Shown here one piece after another: positions 1-11,236 of a stretch of DNA of 64,000 nucleotides. How positions within the stretch are numbered: the stretch's first letter is position 1; every line of letters starts with the position of its first letter. Source of the stretch: Vespula vulgaris. Taxonomy: Eukaryota; Arthropoda; Insecta; Hymenoptera; Vespidae. A program made the position numbers and the translations under genes. The stretch is taken from positions 9,258,501 to 9,322,500 of the forward strand of contig NC_066590.1 of the NCBI RefSeq assembly GCF_905475345.1. The letters run 5' to 3'. Under the pieces are notes generated by a model, which was not told where the DNA came from, did not search any database, and saw only the letters and a program-made list of their open reading frames with translations.

Positions 1-26
1 AATGGGTAGATTATTAATACAAATAA

Positions 27-32
27 TTTATT
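27..32 (-). promoter_or_regulatory. Poly(A) signal of gene 1
   Basis: AATAAA reads on the minus strand about 120 nt after the gene 1 stop codon (152-154). It is the first canonical signal downstream. Confidence 0.5.
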
Positions 33-151
33 CATTCATTATATTTCGTTGCATAATTTTGGTTAATGTTTTTATATATAATATTTATATAATATTTAGA
101 TATAAGACATTACACGTTGTCGATTATTAATTAGAAACAAAGTATTAAATG

Positions 152-3100
152 TCAAAGCAATGATATTAAGTCTCCGGGTATGTTTAAAACTTGCTTCAAA
201 ATGCTTGATAACAAATTAAAAATGAAATGAATTATATGTCCAATAAGATTGAATATAGTTTCTAATAAGGATTCAGGTAGAGAGAGTATGTCTTCTACAA
301 GAGAAATAATTCCTTTAAGTAAGCTTCCTAGAATTGGTATACGAATTAGGAAATTAAAAATCGATGTGACCAAGCCAGTTATAGGACTTAGTATGAAGGA
401 CAGTAGATTATATACAAACTGCAAAATAAATAGAAACAGTCAGTTAATACAAGTATAATGAAAAGATAATATAATATAAAGATTTTCAAAATTTTTTTAT
501 CCCTGATGTTATAAGCAGAAATATTTAATGCGGTAAAAGATTACTATTAAATACCTTTAATATGGTGGACAAGAGATTCTCTACAAATGTAAGCAGAGAT
601 TCATTTTGTCCTGTTTCCGTTAAGCTAACCCCATCATTATTGTTATGACTGCTGGAATTATCAGATGATCCCGATTTGTTACTATCTTCACTTCTTTTAT
701 GTTTTTTATTGGTGTGTTTGGAAGAACTACCGTGGTTCTTAGAATTTTTATCATCTTCTGAACTGTCGTGGTTTCTATAGTCATTGCTATTTCTTGATCC
801 GCATTTGTGTTTAAATTCATTGCTGTTTTCTGAATTGTCATTGTCTTTAGATTCATTGCTGTCTTCTGAATTGTTGTTGTCTTTAGAATCATTGATGTTT
901 TCTGAACTATCTTTTCGTTTAGAGCCATTGCTCTTTCCTGAACTACCTTTCTGTTTAGAGCCATTGTTGTTTGCTGAACTACCTTTGTGTTCAGAGTCAT
1001 TGTTTTCAGATTCATTGCTGTCTTCTGAACTGTTGTTATCTTTAGAGTCATTGCTGTTTCTTAAATTACCTTTCTGTTTAGAGCTATGGCTCTTTTCTGA
1101 ATTGCCTTTCTGTTTAGAGCCATTATTGTTTGCTGAACTGCCTTTGTGTTTAGAGTCATGGCTGTTATCTGAACTCTCATTGTTTTTAGATTCATTACTG
1201 CCTTCTGAACTGTTGTTGTCTTTAGAGTTATTGCTGTCTTCTGAACTGTTATTATCTTTAGAGTCATTGCTATTTCCTGAATTACCTTTTTGTTTAGAGC
1301 TATGGCTCTTTCCTGAATTGCCTTTCTGTTTAGAGCCATTATTGTTTGCTGAACTGCCTTTGTGTTTAGAGTCATGGCTGTTTTCTGAACTCTCATTGTT
1401 TTTAGATTCATTACTGCCTTCTGAACTGTTGTCTTTAGAGTTATTGTTGTCTTCTGAACTGTTATTATCTTTAGAGTCATTGCTATTTCCTGAATTACCT
1501 TTTTGTTTAGAGCTATGGCTCTTTCCTGAATTGCCTTTCTGTTTAGAGCCATTATTGTTTGCTGAACTGCCTTTGTGTTTAGAGTCATGGCTGTTTTCTG
1601 AACTCTCATTGTTTTTAGATTCATTACTGCCTTCTGAACTGTTGTCTTTAGAGTTATTGTTGTCTTCTGAACTGTTATTATCTTTAGAGTCATTGCTATT
1701 TCCTGAATTACCTTTTCGTTTAGAGCTATGGCTCTTTCCTGAATTGCCTTTCTGTTTAGAACCATTATTGTTTGCTGAACTGCCTTTGTGTTTAGAGTCA
1801 TGGCTGTTTTCTGAACTCTCATTATCTTTAGATTCATTACTGCCTTCTGAACTGTTGTCTTTAGAATTATTGCTGTTTTCTGAACTGTTGTTATCTTTAG
1901 ATTCATTGCTGTTTCCTGAATTACTTTTTTGTTTAGAACCAATGATTTTTCCTGAACTGCCTTTTTGTTTAGACCCATTATTGTTTTCTGAATTGTCTTT
2001 GTGTTTAGAATCATTATTCTTTTCAGAACTGCCTTTGTGTTTAGATTCATTGCTGTTCTGTGAACTCTCATTGTCTTTAGATTCATTGCTGTCTTCTGAA
2101 CTATCTTTTTGTTTAGAGTCATTGCTGTTTCTTAAATTACTTTTCTGTTTAGAGCTATGGCTTTTTCCTGAATTGCCTTTCTGTTTAGAGCCATTATTGT
2201 TTGCTGAACTGCCTTTGTGTTTAGAGTCATGGCTGTTTTCTGAACTCTCATTGTCTTTAGATTCATTACTGCTTTCTGAACTGTTGTTGTCTTTAGAGTT
2301 ATTGCTGTTTTCTGAACTGTTGTTATCTTTAGATTCATTGCTGTTTCCTGAATTACTTTTTTGTTTAGAACCAATGATTTTTCCTGAACTGCCTTTTTGT
2401 TTAGACCCATTATTGTTTTCTGAATTGTCTTTGTGTTTAGAATCATTATTCTTTTCAGAACTGCCTTTGTGTTTAGATTCATTGCTGTTCTCTGAACTAT
2501 CGTTGTTTTTGGAATTATTGTTATCTTCTGAGCTGCCTTCCTTGGAGTTACCATTTCCTGATTTTTTTGAATTATCTGATTCTGTATTGCTTTCCTTGGA
2601 GTGACCAAATATGTGGTCTAACAGACCATGTGATGGAGAGTCTGTTTTGGAGTGATCAAATATGTGGTCTAACAGACCATGTGATGAAGAGTCTGTCTTG
2701 GAGTGACCAAATATGTGATGTAACAGACCATGTGATATAGAATCTTTCTTGGAGTTATCATTTTCCAATTCTTTTAAATTATCTGATTCGGTATTGTCTT
2801 CTTTGGAGTTTTGTAATTTATTGCCTAAAATGTCATGAAATATAGAGCCTTCCTTGGAGTTTCCATTATTTTTCTCTCCTGATACTCCGCCCTTATCATT
2901 AGGAAAATGTATAATATTCTTTTTTGCGTCTTCATCATTTTCCTTAGATTCATCAACTTTTTTTACTTTGCTATCATCTAATTTGCTATCATCAATATTT
3001 GAATTATGATTGCCGTCCAATACATTTCCATTATGCGGATCACTATTCGGATCTTCATTTACAGCCGACTGAGATAAAATATCAACAATTTATATTAAAT

Positions 3101-3266
3101 GTACATGTATTTAATTTTGCAGTCGATGTGATTAAAACTTCTACATTATTTTCTTCGTTTATATACTTACGTTCAACGCAAAATTGTCTTGATATGTCGT
3201 ATAACGACCCAATACGAGATTCGTTGAAATAATTAAGAATAGAAATGTACATATTAACTTCCCCAT
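152..3266 (-). CDS. Gene 1: secreted Ser/Asn/Lys repeat protein with hydrophobic C-terminal domain (3 exons)
   Basis: I predict three exons: 3266-3171, 3068-555 and 418-152, all joined in phase 0 with donors GTAAGT and GTATTT and acceptors CTCAG and TTGCAG, giving 958 residues. I chose the ATG at 3266 because it gives a textbook signal peptide (MGKLICTFLFLIISTNLVLG); other frames of that exon do not. Residues about 50-840 are made of 11-12 residue units of the type SSENSNDSKxxx, rich in Ser, Asn, Lys, Asp and Glu, with many N-x-S/T sequons. The last 100 residues (end of exon 2 and all of exon 3) are quite different: amphipathic Leu/Ile/Phe-rich helices with few charges, e.g. IFNFLIRIPILGSLLKGI. 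If exon 2 were not spliced the protein would stop at 525. The composition recalls sericin- or glue-like secreted proteins, but I recognise no family. Function is unknown. Confidence 0.7.
880..2500 (-). repeat. 213-bp in-frame tandem repeats inside gene 1
   Basis: Near-identical blocks recur at 216, 213 and 213 bp spacing (the block marker TTCATTACTGCC on the plus strand lies at 1191, 1407, 1620 and 1833). A second block recurs at 432 bp (1902 and 2334). The 213-bp period is 71 codons and is itself made of 11-12 codon units. The high identity between copies suggests recent unequal crossing-over or gene conversion, so the copy number is probably polymorphic and may be collapsed in assemblies. 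Confidence 0.9.
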
Positions 3267-3923
3267 CTTCGAAACTGTCCTCTCTTTCCACTTTCGTTAT
3301 TTCTAAACCGTCTACAGTGGCTCGTAAAGGAAAAATGCAATGAAGTCGAGGAATTTCCTGATTATTTATTTCTTTCCGGGCATTTAAAATACTCTTTTTT
3401 GGTTTATCTTACTGATAAGACGATTTTAAAATAATTGTTAAGTCGAAGTAAATATATTGCTTCTGTCTACTGAATTTGTACCTTTTTTAGTGATATGCTT
3501 AATTTCTTCGTCCTTGTTAATGACTTAACGTATCTATATCTTAAAATAAATGCATTTGCTATCTTGTTTTTTTTTTTTCATAAGCTTCTAAACAAATATT
3601 GATGCAATTTAATACTTTGGCCGTGAAACTTATATTGCAATAAATAAGCGATTAGTCTTGTAAGAAATTCGCATAGATATATGGTAACATTATATATGGT
3701 AACATTGATTTATTAAATGTCGATTGAACATTGTAATGTTCGTTGAACAAAGAAAATATTCGACGATGGTATTGATAATAAAAATGGGAGATATAGAAAA
3801 AAGAAAATAAAAAGCACTGGAAAAAATTATAATTAATATCGTCATATAAATTTCTCGTTTGTATGAAAGCAATCTATTTACCAATTATAATAGTTTCTTT
3901 ATCAATTATAACTGTTTCTAATA

Positions 3924-3963
<40 letters not shown>

Positions 3964-4149
3964 ATAAAATAATAATAATAATAATGATGATAATAATAAT
4001 AATAATAATAATAATAAACAAATGCACCAACCATATGAATACAACGTGTTTTCTTCTTGCTACAAAGATCGTTCGTATTAGTACCAAAAGAAAATAATTA
4101 TAGAAATACAATATATAGTAATAAAGATGATATAAAGATGGTCCAGGTC
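3267..4149. other. Intergenic, genes 1-2
   Basis: AT-rich spacer with no coding exon that I can see. A minus-strand AATAAA at 3714-3709 is a candidate poly(A) signal for gene 2, about 440 nt past its stop. An (AAT)n microsatellite occupies roughly 3920-4018. Confidence 0.6.
3920..4018. repeat. (AAT)n microsatellite
   Basis: About 100 bp of interrupted AAT trinucleotide repeats in the 3' flank of gene 2. Confidence 0.95.
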
Positions 4150-6870
4150 TCAACCAACATTATTTCTGAGCAATTGATTTACCGCCGTCAACGTGGAAAT
4201 CGGTATCTGTAAGGAAAAACTTAACTTTTATGATCAAGATAATTAAGAAGAAAAAATTAAAAAAAGAAAAAAACCGAGGATCATTTACATTAAAAATATC
4301 ATCAAAGAACGATCCGGGTTTATAAGTTTTTGAACCAACAAAAATGATGTCACTGCCAGTCAAACCGTCGGTATTCACTCGTGAGATAATTTCTCCGGAT
4401 GCACTGGCCGCACCAGATGCAGTTCCTGATGTGGCGCTAGACGTGGATGCTGGGATTGGAACCGAAACTGGTATCACCGAACTCGATTGTATTATTTGTT
4501 TTCTCAATGGACCAGTGCGAAATCTCTTTCTTAAGTACCAATGATTCAACACCGGTTGTTCTGGTGCCGTATTAACATTACTACCTATGTGATGTAACGT
4601 AACGAGTTAAGCTTACGATAAGAAAAACTATGAAAAGTTTATTTATTTTTTTTAATTTATTTTTTAATTTCAATTTTTATTCCTTACCAATCGCAGCATT
4701 GCCATTAGCTCCAGCATTAGCTGTAACGACTGCTTTCGAAGATATCAAGCCATTGATAGACGTAGTAGATTCGTTTATCTTTCGATTTTCTTCGACCGAT
4801 CTATCACGGGAAGTTGGGATCTTTTGTACATTTTCGAATGCACTCTTGTCACTGACGTAACCCGAATTCGCATCAGGATAAACATTTCCATATAGTTCTG
4901 CTGACGTACCTACTGGTGAAGACTGAATTTTTTTTTACGATTATTACAAATACTATACTTCTTACAAATATTTTAAATTAATCGAATACTTACGTATTTT
5001 GATTCGGGAACAGGTTCGTTGACCAAGACTAACGATTTTGAAGCTATCTAAAAATAAAATTTGAACTTTTGTAACATTCCATTTAGATGAGTTGAAATTT
5101 ATTGATAGAGAAAGAAAAAAAATATTCACTGCTCTTTGGTTCTTGTGATTTTTCGGTATTGATCCTGAAATTAATTGTATGTTTGTATGACTTGTGGAAG
5201 GTTTAATTGACGCGGTATTACTAGATACTGTATCATAATGAACATTATCGGAAATAGGTTTGTTTTCATTTCCGTTTAGGACACCTTCGAGTCCAGCTCT
5301 GGCTGCTGGTTGATTATTTCCAAGTCCAGCTTCTGCGAAAAGATTACCGGCAACAGGATTATTCAAATTTCCACTTCCATCTAGGACTCCTCCAAGTCCA
5401 GTTCTGGCTGCTGGTAGATTATTTCCAAGTCCAGCTTCTGCGAAAAGATTACCGGCAACAGGATTATTCGAATTTCCACTTCCATCTAAGATTCCTCCAA
5501 GGCCAGCTTTAGCTCCTGGTAGATTATTTCCAAGTCCAGCTTCGGCGAAAAGATTACCGGCAGCATTCGGATTATTCGAATTTCCACTTCCGTCTAGGAT
5601 TCCTCCAAGACCAGCCCTGGCTGCTGGTCGATTATGTCCAAGACCAGCTTGTGCGAATAAGCCACCACCTAACAACGATATCCACGTTTCTTCATCTTTC
5701 TCTTTCTCTTAAAAAAAAAAAGTAAGAACAAGAAAAGATTTTTTTCTCACCTGTGTTTGCATTATTACCGTTAAGTAGTCCACCTAATCCAGCAGATGCT
5801 TGTGGACCAAACGGTGTTCCAGCACTTGCATGAAGTCCTCCACCGGTTTGAGAATCACCAAGAAAACCACCGAGACCAGTTTCAGCATGATATCCAGCAA
5901 AATTCACACGGACACCGTCTCTTGTGAATTGTAAGAACGGTAGCTACGATGAATTAAATGCTATTTTATATCGAAGTATGTATCAATAAGTATCAATTTT
6001 GATTACGTTCTAAGCAAATATTGGATAAACAATATGGAATATTATATGTCTATTATTCCTTTATAATAAATAATATTTATAATAATAATCTTTTTTTATA
6101 ATAAATAATAACCAATTGATATTTAATATTGAAGCAATTATCGTTTTTATGTACGATTATAATCATTAATTATGTTTGACAGAGAAATTTTAAATTGCTC
6201 GACAGCTCGTTATTTTTTAACTCAATAGTAGGATTACAGTCGATTAAAAATAATTTTTGTTTTAGATGGTTCAAGAGTTCAATATCAGTGAAATTGTTTT
6301 TCGAGTAACGCAAGTCATTCTTCTTATCGAACGACAAATGCTTTGTTTTCTTTTTCAAATGAATTTTCGAGTGATAAGTAAATATTTTCAAAGAAAAAGC
6401 ATTCAATTGTTTTTTAGTATCAATAGGTTTAAAAGTTATAAATGTTACTAATGCTACTAATATCATCAAATACAACAGACAGTTAAATATGATTGATGAT
6501 TTAATCAGGTTACTATTCTAATGCTACTTTCTTTAATTAATTTTATTGTTTCTTCTTCATTTTTTTTTTATTTAATTACACTATTTCTCGTTTTCTTTTT
6601 GTTTAAATCGATCTTATAACAATCTTTAATATATTAATTTTGTCGAGATATAATTATTAATTATTAATCATAAATAAATCATTAGTAATTAACATTCTTC
6701 AAAAAATATTTTAAATAATTTATCAAATTTGAAAAAGTAAAAATATCACTTACCCCACCGAAAGATTGAACATTATCTTCGACTTTTCTAGCATCGATTA
6801 GAAAAGAAAAAAATAGAAAGAGATTCACTGCTAGAAGGACACTGCTAACGCTCACTTTTCTCGTCGCCAT
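4150..6870 (-). CDS. Gene 2: secreted Gly-Leu-Gly repeat protein (7 exons)
   Basis: Predicted exons: 6870-6754, 5943-5751, 5668-5130, 5047-4994, 4922-4688, 4584-4289 and 4206-4150, giving 496 residues; phases agree at every junction (0,1,0,0,1,0). The start has a signal peptide with the core VSVSSVLLAVNLFLFFSFL, then DARKVEDN. Exons 2-3 carry Gly-Leu-Gly repeats; exon 3 has four copies of a 35-36 residue unit (LFAEAGLGNNLPAARAGLGG, then an LDGSGNSNNP-type linker). The last two exons contain a basic stretch (RKRF), an Ala/Ser/Thr stretch, and the C-terminal motif FDDIFN at 473-478, split by an intron from IPISTLTAVNQLLRNN. Gene 3 has this motif too. The weakest junction is the exon 3 donor (GCA/GTGAAT). 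A structural secreted protein, perhaps cuticular or silk-like, is inferred; I recognise no family. Confidence 0.72.
5290..5668 (-). repeat. 105-108 bp coding tandem repeat in gene 2 exon 3
   Basis: The marker CAAGTCCAGC (last copy CAAGACCAGC) on the plus strand occurs at 5321, 5426, 5531 and 5639, giving periods of 105, 105 and 108 bp (35-36 codons). The copies differ by only a few substitutions, which suggests recent amplification. Confidence 0.9.
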
Positions 6871-8414
6871 CTTCTCTTGTACTGAACGAACCAGGTAAGG
6901 CTACTGCCAACCAACACTGATTTCTAAAAATGCAATAAAGCTATCTCCGGTAGTAGGGAGAAACTCAGACGTTCGAACGTTAAAATCATCAGTAAATATC
7001 ATGCCGTTCCTTCAATTTGTCATAGAGAGATTTGTCGATCGATTTGACATCCTTCGAATGTCATTACAACAAATTTATAAATGAGACTCGAGATGTAATG
7101 GATAAAAAAGGAGACCTTGATCCTCTCAAATGTTAAGATTCTTACAAAACCAGACGGCGATTTTTTGTTTTACACATATCAACTATATTTCATAACAATG
7201 TGAATAAATTTTTCCTCCTTTTTTTTCTTCTTTTAGTTATTACAGTTTTCTTCTTGTATCTTTTAATCGTCATAACTAAACTGTAGAATATGAACTTTAA
7301 AATTTTTAATTCTCTTAATTTTACGTAATATATGTAACGCGTGTTTTCTTGAAGAGAAAACACCGTCGGACGATGCAATACTAATAGTTAATGCTGATAG
7401 TCGGCTTGAAAACACATGTCGTTTTTCTTTTTTGAACTTTTTAATCATGCAAAAAATATTCCCTTCGATTATGTCTTATTCATGAAGCTTTGTTCATATA
7501 TTCGAAGTCTATCATTTACATCTATGTATATATGTATGTATACATATACGTATCACGTATGCTCGTTCTTTTTTTTTTAATTTATCGAATTCGAAAGATA
7601 CCTTGATTTCGTCTTTATTTTTTTGAAATCAAAGGAGGAGGTAATATATATATATATATATACATATATACAGACACACACAGATATATATATAGGAAGT
7701 GTAATAGATCTCGAGGACAATCAAAGTTTTACATAGGAGAATCACGTATAAGTTTTACATAGGAGAATCACGTATAAGATCGAATGAATCATTCAATATT
7801 CTTGAAACATGACTTTTGATCTTTGAATCTATTAAGATTACGAGAAGTTTATTCTTTTCAACGTTTTGCACTCTCATCGTCTGGGATAAATAAACAAAAA
7901 ACAATCTTTAACGCAATATAGATGTGGAATCAGCGTCATTGCTTTTTATTCAATGAATATAATTATTTACGAAGCTATTCGAGCTTTTATCTCGAAGATG
8001 ACTTATGTTCGACTCATCACTAAAAAACATTTGTATTTTACACTAATTTTACATTGACATTAAATTCATGCGAAGAAAAAAAAAACAATTATTCACGCTA
8101 ATGCATTATCGTAAACGAATAACTGCATTTTCATACGTCCTCTAACCGGTTTTCACTGTTCGGGGAATTCTCGTGACGTGCATTACTATGATAATGAAAT
8201 TCAATAGAACGAGATATTTCGGTAGTTATATATGGTTGATTGATAATTTATAAAATGAGAATCTATAAAATGACTAATTACGTTTTACACAATTTATAAT
8301 CTCGAAAATTGTTGATCGTAAGAGTAAGTGGTAAAAAAAAAAAAAAAATAAAAATAAAAAGAGAAAATCGTAAAATAATTCGAGAAGAAATTAAACGAGA
8401 AGAAATAACATAAG
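6871..8414. other. Intergenic, genes 2-3
   Basis: This holds the 5' flank of gene 2 (a TCAGT initiator-like site near 6917, with no convincing TATA) and the 3' flank of gene 3, with a minus-strand AATAAA at 7950-7945. An AT/CA microsatellite lies at about 7650-7695, a perfect 26-bp tandem duplication at 7724-7775, and an AACCGGTT palindrome at 8144-8151. I see no coding exon. Confidence 0.6.
7724..7775. repeat. Perfect 2 x 26-bp tandem duplication
   Basis: The unit begins AAGTTTTACATAGGAGAATC and ends ACGTAT. The second copy starts at 7750 with no mismatch, so the duplication is recent. Confidence 0.9.
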
Positions 8415-9458
8415 TCAAACGAACGTAATCTTGGTATTTCGTGGAGCTACTTTATTTTGTAACGGTGGCTCGTCGTATGGATATCTCGATTTGTTCTTTT
8501 TCCTTGTTGAAATATTTTCAAATATTGAATCGTTTCGTTCCTTATCGATCGACGGCGCCACCTTGTTCTGAAGTTTGTCTTTTGATGAATTCAACGAAAA
8601 ATGTCCGAAGAAAGTTCCGACCGAATCGTTTTCTTCGTTAATTTCCTCATGTACCTGATACATGTTAGGACCATGTTCGCTATCACCAAGAATTTCATGT
8701 ACACCTGGAAAATAGTATCTATTATACCAGACTTTCTCTCCTTTGGGCGTACGTAACTATAATAATTATTATCCTCTTAAACGAAAGACGTCCGACGGAG
8801 ATTATTAATACACGTTGCAAACTCACCGTCGAAAGAAATTCTTACGTAAAGTATTTACAAGTGCCTCGTAGAACACACGTCGTCAAGATGATGAAATTTT
8901 TCTTTTTTTCATCAAGATCGAAAATTATTCACAATATTAAATGATATTTATCGTGTTAATACTTTAACATTAATTCTCTATTTTTATTTTTAATCGATAC
9001 CTCCGTAATTTCCATGACTTCCATGATTACCGCCATTATTACCGCCATGACCGTTACTTGAACAACAGTGATAATTTCCAAGAAGAGAATGTATTTGATG
9101 AGGTTTGTAAAGGGCACCATGATGGTTAATAAAAAGTTTCGTCAACGAATTCAATCCAAAAGGATCTTTTTGATGGTGTCTTGGATATCTCGATGCCTTC
9201 TTTTGCAATCGTTCGTTTTGTATTTGCTCTCTTCTTAGTCTCTGTTCCTCTCGTTGAGCCTGTATTCGATCACGTCTCTCCTGACGTCTCTTTTGAATTT
9301 CATCAGCGTTTTCTAATCTCTGCGATGAAGTTGTTTTTACGAGACTTCCAACCGCCTCCAAAGTTGAAATTGGGATCTACAAGATGAATACGGATCAGTT
9401 TAATACGTAAGACGTTCGATTAGAACGTTCTCTTAATTTGATTTTAAAGCGAAAGCAG

Positions 9459-9525
<67 letters not shown>

Positions 9526-10338
9526 GGAAGCAAAGTTCATAATACTTGACCTGAAAAATGTTGTCGATCGTTTCCTTATTTTCTGGTGTAAATGATTGCG
9601 CTACTACTGCAGTTTGTTTAACGGCCGTAATTGGAATCTATGTTGATTAAAATTATTTAATTAAGAAAAAGGAAAAAAAAGAAACGAAGATTAAAATAAT
9701 TTTTGATCTTAAATACTTACGTTAAATATTTTATCGATTACGCTTTTCTTCTGGTCAAGACGATCTCCATAAATTTGACTTTGTAAAGCGGCCTGAAAAA
9801 ATATTTACCAATAATTACACGAAGAAATATATTCGTATTGAATAGTACGAGCTACGTAGAACGAGTTAATATATTTACATTGTTCGACTTTCTCGAGTCT
9901 TTGATATTGTTAACATGTAAATATTTAAGATCGAGATTATAAAGGTTAATAAAATCGATTTCATTCAATCCATATCATTTATATATTTATATTTATGAAC
10001 TTACATTGTATATATTATCTACGAGTGTTCTGTTCTTTTATTTGTCATCATCAATGTGTTGTTTATTTATTAACACTCTTAAAATAATAATAATAATAGT
10101 AACTGATTAAATATTAATAATCAATAATTATAAAATAAAGCTAAGGCAATGAATTTAAAGATTTTAATAGGATGAAAAACTTTTAATAACGAACAAATAT
10201 TTCCAAGTTCTTATTATTTACAAATGTTTATTATAACACCTCTACATTACATTACGATTACTCAATTTTGTTATTTAAACTTACATCCTCCAATGCAGCC
10301 GCGAGAGCAATGACACCAATCAGAAAGTAAACTCGCAT
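8415..10338 (-). CDS. Gene 3: secreted protein with repeated IPIS motif, coiled coil and Gly/His/Asn-rich tail (5 exons)
   Basis: Predicted exons: 10338-10285, 9792-9721, 9637-9551, 9376-9001 and 8704-8415, giving 292 residues. The ATG at 10338 starts a clean signal peptide (MRVYFLIGVIALAAALED). Exon 2 ends IDKIFN and exon 3 begins IPITAV; exon 3 ends IDNIFQ and exon 4 begins IPISTLEAV, so the same junction motif occurs twice. Exon 4 continues with a strongly charged Arg/Glu/Gln coiled coil (QKRRQERRDRIQAQREEQRL) and a His/Gly/Asn-rich stretch with a CC pair. The exon 4 donor is uncertain: G/GTATCG joins exon 5 in phase 1, but without splicing the frame ends at TAA (8990-8992), giving a 199-residue isoform. 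Two GGCG/GTAAT sites just upstream are alternatives. No family recognised. Confidence 0.65.
9463..9521. repeat. (GA)n microsatellite in gene 3 intron 3
   Basis: About 29 uninterrupted GA dinucleotides inside the intron between the IFQ and IPIS exons. Confidence 0.95.
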
Positions 10339-11236
10339 GATCGAACGAAAAGGAAAGGTGCTGAGAAAGCTGCCTTTCATTCAGCATCACCGGTCCAGAT
10401 ACGATTGCCAGGAAGATCGAGTGAACCGATCTATAAGGGCGCGATCGAGAGATCCCACGCTGATTCTCGGCCAATCGGAATTCGGTTGCTCATGAAACTA
10501 TTTTTTTAATCTCCTTATCGAGGAAAGGTGCTTTCTACATAACGCAATATCGATATGTAATGTACGGTCGTAATGTACGGTCAACGACTTCTTTTATAAT
10601 CTCCTCTCCTTTTTCATATCACCAACATCCTTTTCTTTTCATCACTTTTTAATTTACGTACGTGTTGGCGATATATCGTGCGTGGGCTTTGTAGTATGTT
10701 GTTATGCAACTTAATATCCCAACAACTATACCGATTATGTAACTAAACATATTAAATTTGTCTATCCTCACATCGTTTGACAAGAATGAATTAATCGCTT
10801 TGAAAAAAGCTTTTCATTTTCAAATTTCTTTTATATCGATATAATACATTATAAAGAAATATATACTACAATATTTGATGTTTACGCGACATTTTGTTTT
10901 TACGATATAATTTGCAATACGGTTTACTATTTCTGAATATTATAAAAGAATGCTTATAAAGACTATACAGTTGTTATTACGTATTTAAAGCTATTAAGTA
11001 TCTCAAATTATGTTACATTGTAGATACAGTTAATTTGTGATATTTCACGCGTGTAGTATCTATGTAATTAACTTCTTTTCTTTTTTTATAACGGATCTTT
11101 GGCTGTTTCATCGTTAAATAAGTATAATTAAATTATGACGTATTTTACATATTTTACGTCTAAGAGAAATCTGTTCCATTTTACACGTATCACATATGTA
11201 TATACATATATATACTAACTGTCAACTGATCCGTTT
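10339..11236. other. 5' flank of gene 3 and 3' flank of gene 4
   Basis: The first 150 bp are GC-richer than their surroundings and probably hold the gene 3 promoter and 5' UTR; a CTTATAG element reads on the minus strand near 10441-10446. The rest is AT-rich with no exon. I found no clear AATAAA close to the gene 4 stop. Confidence 0.45.

Noticed and set aside
880..2500. Regular repeats that might be taken for a CRISPR array or satellite
   Set aside because: The repeats are in-frame coding units without unique spacers; this is eukaryotic DNA.
784..2604. 606-codon plus-strand frame rich in Leu, Ser and Glu
   Set aside because: It is the exact complement of the gene 1 repeat and has no start context, signal peptide or splice sites; the minus strand has all of these.
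1061..2608. Long minus-strand frames rich in Lys, Thr, Met and Ala over the gene 1 repeat
   Set aside because: Out-of-frame shadows of the same repeat; the in-frame reading joins a signal peptide and a C-terminal exon.
3082..3291. Minus-strand frame starting MEREDSFEDGEV over gene 1 exon 1
   Set aside because: Overlaps the signal-peptide exon in another frame and does not continue in phase into exon 2.
8441..8641. Plus-strand frame opposite gene 3 exon 5
   Set aside because: Antisense shadow; the minus strand has the acceptor and the phase.
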